Below, in pieces: positions 8,914-17,338 of a stretch of DNA of 57,288 bases. Where the stretch lies: the NCBI GenBank assembly GCA_012837935.1, contig DUQG01000023.1:1-57288 (forward strand). Direction: 5' to 3'. The stretch is from Bacteroidales bacterium. GTDB taxonomy: Bacteria; Bacteroidota; Bacteroidia; Bacteroidales; Paludibacteraceae. The notes under the pieces are model-generated. The model worked only from the letters and a program-made list of their open reading frames with translations. It was not told where the DNA came from and did no database searches. The position numbers and the translations under genes are program-made. Every line of letters begins with the position of its first letter. Position 1 is the stretch's first letter.

Positions 8914-11100
8914 TTAGACTGCTTCTATTAATAGCACAGTACTTGCGTTCCAAAGGCTAATTTGTGAATTAATTCCTATAGTCATTAAGAAATCTCCGGA
9001 GTAAATTTGCCCTTCTTTATCGTCTTCCTTGTACTTGTTGATTTCTCTTATCCGATAGTTTTTAGTAGAGTCTAATCCCTCAAGCTTAATTGGTCTCAAA
9101 TTAGTGTCGGCATTAAAACGCCAGTTTGTCAAGTAGTTAAACATCACCGAACGTGTTTTATCATCATTGACAAACATCATAGAAGCCATGTCTTTTTCAT
9201 ACGGATTTACAAGTCTGTAAAGATCGCCGTGCCACACAATGTCTTTGAAGTTGTTGTAATTGCTTACAGCTTTTTTGCAAAACTTCTTATCGTCCTCGCT
9301 CATTTCATCCACTCTGATGTCAAATCCCAATTTTCCCATAGAAGCCACGTCAATTTTGTATTTCAGCGATTTGTCGCTTGTGCTTGTTACGTGATTACAC
9401 ATAGTCATAGCCGGATAGTGGTAAGAATAATCCCATTGCATAAAAATTCTTTCCACCGGGTCGGTGTTATCACTTAACCAGAATTCAGTAAAATATTTGA
9501 ATAAGCTATAATCTGTTCTACCGCCTCCGCCGGAACACAACATCATAGGCACGGTTGGATATTTTTCTCTAATTCTTTGCAGCACATTGTCCAATCCTTT
9601 GGTGTATTCTACATAAAGATGAGATTGTGGAATATTGTTTTTTTCTAAATATTTTGAATGTCCGTTGTGAATAGGCGCATTGCAATCCCATTTGATATAC
9701 GCCAATGACGGATTTTCAATAAAGAGATTGTCAATTACACCGAACACAAAATCTTGCACTTCCGGATTTGTAAGATCTAAAACCAGTTGACTTCGGAAAT
9801 AAATTTCAGGACGTTTCTCTTGTCTCAACACCCAGTCTGGCTTTTGTTCGTAAAGTCGGCTTTTAGGATTTACCATTTCAGGTTCTACCCATATACCAAA
9901 CAACACTCCTTTTTCTTCAGCTCTTTTTACTAAAAATGGAATTCCGTCGGGAAGTTTTTTCTTGTTTACCTGCCAGTCGCCCAGTCCGGCTCTGTCATCG
10001 TTTCGCGGGTATTTATTGGCAAACCATCCGTCGTCGAGCAAAAACATATCAACGCCGATTTCTTTTGCTCCACCAAATAAACTGACAAGTTTATCCTGAT
10101 CGAAATCAAAATAGGTAGCTTCCCAGTTGTTCAGCAAAGTCAATCTGTTGCCTTTTCCATCAACTAGTTGATAGTTACGCATCCAATCTTGCAAGTTTCT
10201 GCTTGCTTTTCCTTTCCCTTCAAAAGATAAGGTGTAAATAAATCGGGGCGTTTCAAAAGCTGTATTCGGTTTGAGTTCAATGGCTGATTGATAAGGATTT
10301 ATGCCTGCCACGATATGCATATTTTGATACACATCAGTCTCGAACTGGACAGAGAAATTCCCATTCCAAGCCAACTGTCCAATCATAACCGTACCCGTGT
10401 TTTCTGTACTTATGCCATCAAGTGAAAGCATAAAGTTCGGCGAAGCATGTAAGTTTTCCCTTGTTCCCATGCGAGATTGGATGGTGTGCATACCTTGTTG
10501 CAAATGGGTAAGAGCAGGCATCATCTCTTTTGCCCAAGCACCGTTGTAGCTTGTCAAGTAGTAATCTTTATTGTAAAAATAGAGATTAGCAGATGCAAAC
10601 TTATTGAGGGTAACATTTCCTTTTTCGGTGTGTCTGATTTCACTCCATTGCTCTATTACGTCTTCATTTTTCCACGCTTTGTAATAAAGATTTACATAGA
10701 ATGGATAAACAGGGTCTTTTAGCTCAATTTTTGTTAATGTAGCACCATCCAAAGTAAAAGTAGAGTGTTTTACATACTTTAAGTCCACCGAGTTGTTATT
10801 GTCTGTATGTACAACAGCAATAGCGGGTTCCATAAAATTGATAATTCCGGCACCGACGAATGCTGAATTGTTTAACGATGCACCTTCGCTGTTATAATTA
10901 TAAGTTGCATAAATCTTTTTGTACTCAGCAGTTGATTTCAATGCTTTGCCGGTGTGAATAATTCTTAGATTATTCGAATTATCTGTTTGTAAAACTATCG
11001 CTACATTGGCTGTTTCAACGGGAATTGTAACGTTCTGCCCGAAAGCAATAGTAGATGAAAAAAATAAAAAAGCAAATAAGTAAATAACAATTCGTTTCAT
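8914..11100 (-). CDS. GH36 alpha-galactosidase, exported
   Basis: About 728 residues from ATG 11098-11100. The longer frame adds eight residues before MKRIVIYLFAFLFF, which is the start of a signal peptide ending in AFGQN, so this internal Met is preferred. GH36 landmarks in order are LLDDGWFANKYPR, FGIWVEPEMVNP, YIKWDCNAPI with the nucleophile Asp, and FWLSDNTDPVER with the acid/base Asp. Also present are CNHVTS and the beta-sandwich N-terminal domain typical of about 700-residue family members. The product should hydrolyse terminal alpha-1,6-galactose from raffinose-type or galactomannan-derived oligosaccharides in the periplasm or at the surface. It lies between the DUF5107-TPR gene and galM and sets the predicted substrate of the whole locus. 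Confidence 0.93.
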   Translation of the reverse strand: MKRIVIYLFAFLFFSSTIAFGQNVTIPVETANVAIVLQTDNSNNLRIIHTGKALKSTAEYKKIYATYNYNSEGASLNNSAFVGAGIINFMEPAIAVVHTDNNNSVDLKYVKHSTFTLDGATLTKIELKDPVYPFYVNLYYKAWKNEDVIEQWSEIRHTEKGNVTLNKFASANLYFYNKDYYLTSYNGAWAKEMMPALTHLQQGMHTIQSRMGTRENLHASPNFMLSLDGISTENTGTVMIGQLAWNGNFSVQFETDVYQNMHIVAGINPYQSAIELKPNTAFETPRFIYTLSFEGKGKASRNLQDWMRNYQLVDGKGNRLTLLNNWEATYFDFDQDKLVSLFGGAKEIGVDMFLLDDGWFANKYPRNDDRAGLGDWQVNKKKLPDGIPFLVKRAEEKGVLFGIWVEPEMVNPKSRLYEQKPDWVLRQEKRPEIYFRSQLVLDLTNPEVQDFVFGVIDNLFIENPSLAYIKWDCNAPIHNGHSKYLEKNNIPQSHLYVEYTKGLDNVLQRIREKYPTVPMMLCSGGGGRTDYSLFKYFTEFWLSDNTDPVERIFMQWDYSYHYPAMTMCNHVTSTSDKSLKYKIDVASMGKLGFDIRVDEMSEDDKKFCKKAVSNYNNFKDIVWHGDLYRLVNPYEKDMASMMFVNDDKTRSVMFNYLTNWRFNADTNLRPIKLEGLDSTKNYRIREINKYKEDDKEGQIYSGDFLMTIGINSQISLWNASTVLLIEAV

Positions 11101-11333
11101 GATAATAGTTTTTTTGAAATTCATTGCAAGATAATAAATCTTGTACTGTTACTGCTGAAGTTTTTTTGAAAATTTAGTAGTTTTTTTAATCTAAACTTTG
11201 ACAAACACTGAGACACAGAGAGAAATCACTCTCAATCTATTTAATCTAATCTACAAAATATAATTTCTCCCGTGTCTAAGTGCCTACTTAAAATTTCAAC
11301 AAATCAAGAAAAAACTACCATTAATCAATTAAC

Positions 11334-14300
11334 TCAATCTATTTGTGATATAAACCAGTTAGCCCCAATATGACTAGCATCCATTTTAAGAACCTCTTCA
11401 AACGACTTTTTAGCTTCTGCTGCTTTTCCTAATCCTAATTTACCTAAACCTATTACGTAGTGGCAATGGATTTGATTTAGCTTGTTGAGATCTTCGTCCC
11501 ATATAGCCAAGTCAGGCAGTGAAACAGCGAAATAATCAATTTCACAATGGTCGTTCATGTGTTTTTTTCCATGTTCAATAAGTGCATTAAATCTTTCATT
11601 TGAATTATTCAAATCTCCGAGTAACTTCCACGCCATTCCTTGATAATAAATTTTATCAGGACCTTGATCGTTGTAGAAGAAAGCTTGCTGTGGCTCTTTG
11701 TTGCCTTTAGCAGCTTTTTGAAGCCATTTTACAGAGTTTTCTTTATCACCAAGTTTTGAATAAATCAATCCTTTGTAGTATTCCACATCATTTTCTGCAA
11801 TGGTAGAAAGTTTTCCTTCGCCTAAATTATGTGGATAGCTGTCCGTTTCGTTCAAAAGTTTCAGAGCTTCTTCGTAGTTCCCGTCACTCATTGCTTGTTC
11901 AGCCAAGCCGAATCTGCTCAACACATACTGTCCGACAATTTTACCTTCACCGCCTTCCCAAGGATGGAAATGACGAGAATTAATTAAATCATAAGCTTTT
12001 TTGTTTTGACCTGTAAGATTATAAAGTGTAATCCTTTCTACACAAAGGTCATCTCTATCTTCAACAAGATTTTTATACTTGTCATAATTCGATAGTCTTT
12101 GAGAAAGTGGAACATTCATTTTTTTGTACAGCTGATCCAATTCCATAAAGATTCTCGAATCTGTTTTGTCCAGTTCAAATGCTCTCTCAAGAAGTGTTTT
12201 AGCTTCTTCTTTTTTATTCAGCTTGTTGTAATAAGCCAAAGCAAGGTTTCTTAAAGCAGTTGGGTAGGCGTTGTCCAGTTTAACTGATTTTTCCCAGCAT
12301 GCTATAGCATTTGGATACTGGCGATGTCCGTACCAGAAGTTTCCTAAGTAGTAGTTCGCTTTAGCCGAATTAGGATTGATTGAAATGGCATTTTCAAGTA
12401 CTAAAACTTCTTCTAACTTGTTAGGGAAACAGTAGTTTGGACACATTTTTTCTGCTTTTTCATAGAATGATTTTGCAGTTTCTGCATCATTTTTCAAGAA
12501 GTGCAGATATCCTATAAAATAATGTACTATCGGATTGGTGCTCTCTTCAATTATACTTAGCAAAGTCAATGCTTCTTCATAAAGTCCCGCACTCATAAAG
12601 TCAATAGCATACTCAATATAAGTGTGAACTTTAGATTCGAGCAATGATTTTATTTCTTCTAATACTGTTGAATCCTTGGTTATCAAATATTTCTCGAAAA
12701 TAACACCGATGTTAAATAAATCTATATCTAAAGAATCATTGATAAGTTTTAGAGCAGAACTTTCCTTGCCGAGCTTACGAAGGATTGAAGCTTTTAGCTG
12801 ACGAGCTTTGTGGTTGTGCCAGTTTCTGACTAACGCTCTGTCAATATGTTCTAAGGCAAGTTCAAAATCTCCTCTTTTACAATCAATTTGAGCTATGGCA
12901 AAATAAGCTGCATCTTGCCACTCACTGTTCCAAGTCGATTTGTAAAACGCATCATAAGCTTCATCAAATTTACCTTGATATTTCAAAGAAAAACCTAAAT
13001 TATAATAAGGTTCTCCGTTGTATGGATTAGGATTATGCCTTGTAATGCTTTTTACAGCTTTTTCAAAGTAGGGTTGCGACATTTCGAACTGACCTCTGCG
13101 CAAGTAATACAATCCCAACGCATTGTTGCATCTCACATCATTTTCATCTCTTCTCAGTGCTTCTTTGTAGTAATCAACCGGATTATAAGTTGCGTGTCTG
13201 TATTGCTCTAAATGTAGTCCTGACAAATAAAGCTCTTCAATCGTATCAATTTCATGAACTTTCAAAACAGCTTTTGCAGGTTCGGGTGTTTCTTTCTTCG
13301 GTAATTCCTTTGTGCTGTACTCAAGAAGAAGTTTACCCTCATTATCAAAAATGCTTAATACCAAGTACTCATCTCCTGTATATTCAAACTGGTGTTTAGC
13401 CGTATTCTCAGGTGAAATATCTACAGTTTTGTCAAAAACAGTGTTATTGGATTTATCTTGAATCAAAATACGCACACCTTCAAATTTGGATGTGGTGTAA
13501 ACAATGATATTACCTACACCATCTTTTACATTAATATTTGCCAACACGTCTTTCGTGGCATTTTTTACATATTCCACGTCAGAGTAAGGCATAAAGTATT
13601 GCGACCAAGATTTCTCTTCAAATGGATGTAACCAGCTAAAGTCCGGCTGATTATCGGTGTAAACTCCGGTCATCAGTTCTATATACGGTCCGTCTTCATC
13701 TGTAAGGTTTCTATCCCAAGCTTGTCCAAAATCTCCGCAGCCCCAAGTCCATTGTTTTTTCCCGGGTGATACATGATGATTTGCCACGTGCAATAATCCG
13801 GCTTCTACATCATCCTCATAACCACCTACAAAATCAAATTCGGATAAAACCGCCATATAGGAAGTTGGAACAGGAACGTTTTTGTATTTTGAAATATCAA
13901 CTCCTGCCGAATAATCATGTTTGTAATAGGTTCCTGTAGCAATTGGGAATGTAGATACTTCACGCTTACCGTGGTCGAAAACCGCATGAATGTCAGGCGG
14001 GAAAACGGATTTATAATAATCATTTACAACCACAGCCGGATTTGCCCACCAAAGGAAAGTTTGCGGAAAGTTGGTTCTGTTATAAACTTTGACTTTTATT
14101 TCCACATAAGCCTTGTCCGGGTATAGCGTAAATCCTTGCATACCTTTGGTTCTGAACATTCTTTCAACCTCGCTACACCAAATAGTTACGCTACCATCTT
14201 CATTCTCTTCAATCAAACTTTCTGTTGGCAGAAACGTACTCGGACGGTGGTGTTGCGGCCAGTTAAATTCAATTCCTCCGGAAATCCACGGTCCTGTAAG

Positions 14301-14660
14301 TCCCACCAATGCCGGTTTAATTACCTGATTGTAATAGACAAAATGACGTTTTTTTATCTTATCATATCCCATTTGCAATCTTCCGCCGAGTTCAGGTAAA
14401 ATCATTATTTTTATATAATAATTTTCAAGAAATACAGCTCTGTAAGGTTTTTCAACTTTCTCGTCTTTTATTTTTTCAATAACCGGATATGGATATACAA
14501 CTCCGGAACTACCTTGATAAACTCTTTTTTCAAGAAACATCGGATTTTTTTCATTTTCTCCTGTTTCATAAGTAGGTAGCATGATTGTCTCTTCCCAAGC
14601 CTTCACTTCACCTAATTTATCTACTGTAGGCTTAATCAAATACTTTGTTATTGCTAGCAT
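11334..14660 (-). CDS. DUF5107 domain protein with C-terminal TPR array
   Basis: 1108 residues with no signal peptide, so probably cytoplasmic. Residues about 40-370 match the DUF5107 type: ILPELGGRLQMGYDK, GLTGPWISGGIEFNWPQHH and TFLWWANPAVVVND. These look like a galactose-mutarotase-like sugar-binding beta-sandwich. Residues about 480-1108 consist of many TPR units (for example NPYNGEPYYNLGFSLKYQGKFDEAYDAF; SAKANYYLGNFWYGHRQYPNAIACWEKSV). Such proteins are found in Bacteroidetes carbohydrate loci (family knowledge), but I know of no established reaction. Here it lies 55 nt downstream of the sugar transporter and upstream of GH36. A role in binding or remodelling the imported sugar, or as a scaffold, is inferred from the domains and position. 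Confidence 0.88.
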   Translation of the reverse strand: MLAITKYLIKPTVDKLGEVKAWEETIMLPTYETGENEKNPMFLEKRVYQGSSGVVYPYPVIEKIKDEKVEKPYRAVFLENYYIKIMILPELGGRLQMGYDKIKKRHFVYYNQVIKPALVGLTGPWISGGIEFNWPQHHRPSTFLPTESLIEENEDGSVTIWCSEVERMFRTKGMQGFTLYPDKAYVEIKVKVYNRTNFPQTFLWWANPAVVVNDYYKSVFPPDIHAVFDHGKREVSTFPIATGTYYKHDYSAGVDISKYKNVPVPTSYMAVLSEFDFVGGYEDDVEAGLLHVANHHVSPGKKQWTWGCGDFGQAWDRNLTDEDGPYIELMTGVYTDNQPDFSWLHPFEEKSWSQYFMPYSDVEYVKNATKDVLANINVKDGVGNIIVYTTSKFEGVRILIQDKSNNTVFDKTVDISPENTAKHQFEYTGDEYLVLSIFDNEGKLLLEYSTKELPKKETPEPAKAVLKVHEIDTIEELYLSGLHLEQYRHATYNPVDYYKEALRRDENDVRCNNALGLYYLRRGQFEMSQPYFEKAVKSITRHNPNPYNGEPYYNLGFSLKYQGKFDEAYDAFYKSTWNSEWQDAAYFAIAQIDCKRGDFELALEHIDRALVRNWHNHKARQLKASILRKLGKESSALKLINDSLDIDLFNIGVIFEKYLITKDSTVLEEIKSLLESKVHTYIEYAIDFMSAGLYEEALTLLSIIEESTNPIVHYFIGYLHFLKNDAETAKSFYEKAEKMCPNYCFPNKLEEVLVLENAISINPNSAKANYYLGNFWYGHRQYPNAIACWEKSVKLDNAYPTALRNLALAYYNKLNKKEEAKTLLERAFELDKTDSRIFMELDQLYKKMNVPLSQRLSNYDKYKNLVEDRDDLCVERITLYNLTGQNKKAYDLINSRHFHPWEGGEGKIVGQYVLSRFGLAEQAMSDGNYEEALKLLNETDSYPHNLGEGKLSTIAENDVEYYKGLIYSKLGDKENSVKWLQKAAKGNKEPQQAFFYNDQGPDKIYYQGMAWKLLGDLNNSNERFNALIEHGKKHMNDHCEIDYFAVSLPDLAIWDEDLNKLNQIHCHYVIGLGKLGLGKAAEAKKSFEEVLKMDASHIGANWFISQID

Positions 14661-14715
14661 AGTATTATAATATTATATAGTTAATAATTTTAATTCTTAA
14701 TGGAAATGTTGTTTT

Positions 14716-16113
14716 CTATCCAATAATTTCTTTCTCAATTTCTTCTAAGCTTTTTCCTTTTGTTTCAGGTAAGTTTTTTCTTAAGAAGAAGAAACCTGAA
14801 AGACAAATTAGTCCATACAACCAGAATGTTCCGTAAGCTCCAAGTCCTTTGTTAAGCAATGGGAACGAGAAAGTAAGGATAAAACAGGCAGTCCAAAGTC
14901 CAAAGGTTGATACTGCCATAGCTTTTGCTCTAACTCTATTCGGGAACAATTCGGAAATTACTACCCAAGTAATAGGTGCCAAAGTCATAGCGTAACAGGC
15001 TATCGCCAAAACAACCAAAATCAGCATAGGGATTCCGGTAACTTGGAAGTAATATCCAAGTCCTAAAATGGCATAAATACTTGTCAATCCGATGGTTCCT
15101 AATAGCATCAAAGACTTTCTGCCTAACTTATCAACCGTGTACATTCCCACAAAAGTAAAGATGACATTTACAACGCCTGTTATTACAATATTAAATAGCA
15201 TATCAGATACATGGTATCCCGCGGATGAGAATATCTCTTGTGCATAGTTGAAAATTACATTGATACCGCACCACTGTTGGAGTACTGCTATCACTATTCC
15301 TATAATGATGATTTTTTTCATCTTGCCTTGGAAAAGAGATTTAAGTTTAGTATTATTCTTGTTGTTTTCACCTTTTGTGGATAAAACTTCGTTCACTTGA
15401 GTTTCGGCATATTCATTACCACCAAGTTTGCTGAAGACCTTAAAAGCCTTTTCCGACCTATTATTTATCGTCATCCATCTGGGGCTTTCCGGTATAAAAA
15501 ACACCATTATAAAGTATAGCAATGCAGGAGCTGCACATACCCAAAACATCCATCTCCAACCTGTTTGCACATTCCAAGACAAAAGAAAATCTTCCGTTGG
15601 AATAATAGGTTTTGCAATTAACCAGTTAACTATCTGTGCGGATAAAATTCCTAAAACGGTTGTTAGTTGGTTTATGGAAACGAATTTTCCTCTAATGGCT
15701 GCCGGAGAAATTTCAGAAATATACATGGGAGAAACGGTTGATGCAATTCCGATTGCAATACCGCCAAAAATTCTGTAGGCAATAAGAACAGAAATATTAT
15801 GAGAAAAACCGGTGCCTATGGATGCAGCTATAAAAATCAATGCAGCAATCATCATCAGGGGTCTTCTACCATACTTATCAGCAAGAGAGCCGGCAATTGT
15901 AACACCAATTAAACAGCCTAAAATGGCGCTTCCCATTACCCAGCCTTGCAATGAGGGTAAATGACCGATATTGAAATAAGCTTCATAGAAAGGTTTTGCA
16001 CCACCTATGACAACCCAATCATACCCGAATAGAAAGCCACCCAGTGCGGCTGTAAGGGACATTAAAAGTAAATAAGCAGTATTAATGCTTCTTGAAGTAG
16101 TTGTGTTCTTCAT
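14716..16113 (-). CDS. MFS sugar:proton symporter (sugar porter family)
   Basis: 465 residues with 12 predicted membrane helices. Sugar-porter signatures include GGFLFGYDWVVIGG in helix 1, DKYGRRPLM after helix 2, the PESPRWM loop motif, QQWCGINVIFNYAQEIF in helix 7, VDKLGRKSLM, and the C-terminal PETKGKSLEEIE. It resembles XylE/GlcP-type transporters and would carry a monosaccharide such as galactose across the inner membrane. It is the first gene of the minus-strand carbohydrate operon and is divergent from the AraC-type regulator, with about 320 nt between them. A near-consensus -7 box (TTACTTTG, 16155-16162, one mismatch) precedes it on the minus strand. Confidence 0.93.
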   Translation of the reverse strand: MKNTTTSRSINTAYLLLMSLTAALGGFLFGYDWVVIGGAKPFYEAYFNIGHLPSLQGWVMGSAILGCLIGVTIAGSLADKYGRRPLMMIAALIFIAASIGTGFSHNISVLIAYRIFGGIAIGIASTVSPMYISEISPAAIRGKFVSINQLTTVLGILSAQIVNWLIAKPIIPTEDFLLSWNVQTGWRWMFWVCAAPALLYFIMVFFIPESPRWMTINNRSEKAFKVFSKLGGNEYAETQVNEVLSTKGENNKNNTKLKSLFQGKMKKIIIIGIVIAVLQQWCGINVIFNYAQEIFSSAGYHVSDMLFNIVITGVVNVIFTFVGMYTVDKLGRKSLMLLGTIGLTSIYAILGLGYYFQVTGIPMLILVVLAIACYAMTLAPITWVVISELFPNRVRAKAMAVSTFGLWTACFILTFSFPLLNKGLGAYGTFWLYGLICLSGFFFLRKNLPETKGKSLEEIEKEIIG

Positions 16114-16250
16114 AATAATTTGTTGTGGTTTTTCTAAGATTAATTTTGATATTACAAAGTAACGGCATTATAATTGATAAAAAAATGTACACTACTGCGT
16201 AAAAAATGTAAAAAACAACTATATTGTTGCCTGTTTTGAATAAAATAAAC

Positions 16251-16258
16251 TATATTTG
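16251..16258 (+). promoter_or_regulatory. Bacteroidetes-type -7 box for the AraC-like gene
   Basis: TATATTTG fits the TAnnTTTG consensus. TTG at 16227-16229 lies 21 nt upstream and is a plausible -33 element. The predicted leader to the ATG at 16438 is about 170 nt and contains the inverted repeat at 16310-16398. Confidence 0.5.
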
Positions 16259-16309
16259 TAAAGAAAAATGTAAAAAAGTTGTTTTGTGGCGTTTCTTGTT
16301 GGATGTATG

Positions 16310-16398
16310 TAGTCGCACCCCGAGTATTGTACTTTTTAGCAGCAGGCAATAGAATGAAATTCACAAACATCCGAAACCCACCAACTTGGGGCGCGACT
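16310..16398. repeat. Widely spaced GC-rich inverted repeat in the AraC gene leader
   Basis: GTCGCACCCCGAGT (about 16312-16325) and ACTTGGGGCGCGAC (about 16385-16398) are inverted copies with two mismatches or wobbles, separated by about 60 nt. The GC-rich arms stand out in an AT-rich spacer. It may fold as a long leader hairpin, act as a regulator site, or be a remnant of a small mobile repeat. The sequence alone does not decide. Confidence 0.5.
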
Positions 16399-16437
16399 AA
16401 TGCACACGATAGTTATTTCTATAAAATTAAATACAAA

Positions 16438-17321
16438 ATGGACAAAAGAATAGGAGAAGGTTTTAAAGGCGAACGTGCTATTATATTACCTTATAATATT
16501 AGAGAGATGTTGGCTGCAAATCCAATTACCGAACAATTATATGTAACTCACATTGGATATTATCCTTTTGCAAAACACCATTTTAGAAAGCGCGAAAAGG
16601 GTACTAATCAATATATTCTTATTTATTGCGAAAAGGGTAGTGGTTGGATTGAATTTAACAATGAAATTCACAAGCTTACACGTAATATGAGTTTTATTTT
16701 ACCGGCAAATCAACCTCACGCTTATGGAGCAGATGATAAAAATCCTTGGAGTATTTATTGGATGCACTTTATGGGGTCGAAAGTTTCTATGTTTTCACAG
16801 ATAGTTAATAAAATAATTGATACTTCAGATTCCTATGACAGTAGAAACTTGGATAGGATACAATTATTTGAAGAAATTTTTCAAAATTTGGAGATGGGGT
16901 ATAGTGTTGAAAATTTGGAATATACTACGTTTTGCTTGATGTATTATTTAGCTTCGCTGAAATATGTAGTTCAATATAGAGAAGTAAAAAAACAAAAGAG
17001 CTTGATGTAATTCAAAAAAGTATCTTATTTATGAAGGATAACCTTGAAAACAAGATTACATTAGACGATATTGCCGATTCGGTTGGTTATTCAAGTTCGC
17101 ATTTTAGCAGTTACTTTACTCAAAAAACAAACTTTCCTCCCTACGACTATTATAACCAACTGAAAATACAGAAAGCATGTTCTTACCTCCAATTTTCAGA
17201 CTTAAAAGTTAAAGAAATAGCCTATAAGCTTGGATATTATGACCAGTTCCACTTTTCAAAAGCATTCAAAAAAGAAACGGAAATGACTCCAAAAGAATAT
17301 AGGAAAAAGTATAATCCCTAA
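16438..17321 (+). pseudogene. AraC-family transcriptional regulator split by a frameshift
   Basis: The first frame (ATG 16438 to stop 17010) encodes an AraC-type N-terminal sensor/cupin domain (QYILIYCEKGSGWIEFN, FILPANQPHAYGAD, WSIYWMHFMGSK). The second frame (usable from about 16998 to 17321) encodes the two-helix-turn-helix DNA-binding domain (ITLDDIADSVGYSSSHFSSYF, KVKEIAYKLGYYDQFHFSKAFKK, TPKEYRKKY). The frames meet at a seven-A run at 16986-16992. One extra A would restore a continuous protein of about 294 residues, the normal family length, reading through VKKTKELDVIQKS. Position, divergent from the sugar operon, suggests it is that locus's regulator. It is either truly inactivated, phase-variable at the A-run, or a sequencing or assembly error. 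Confidence 0.88.
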
Positions 17322-17338
17322 TTAAAGGTGAAGCAAAA

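Noticed and set aside
16279-16437. Longer N-terminus for the AraC-type protein starting at 16279
   Set aside because: The extra 53 residues cross the GC-rich inverted repeat and do not match the family; ATG 16438 gives the normal start.
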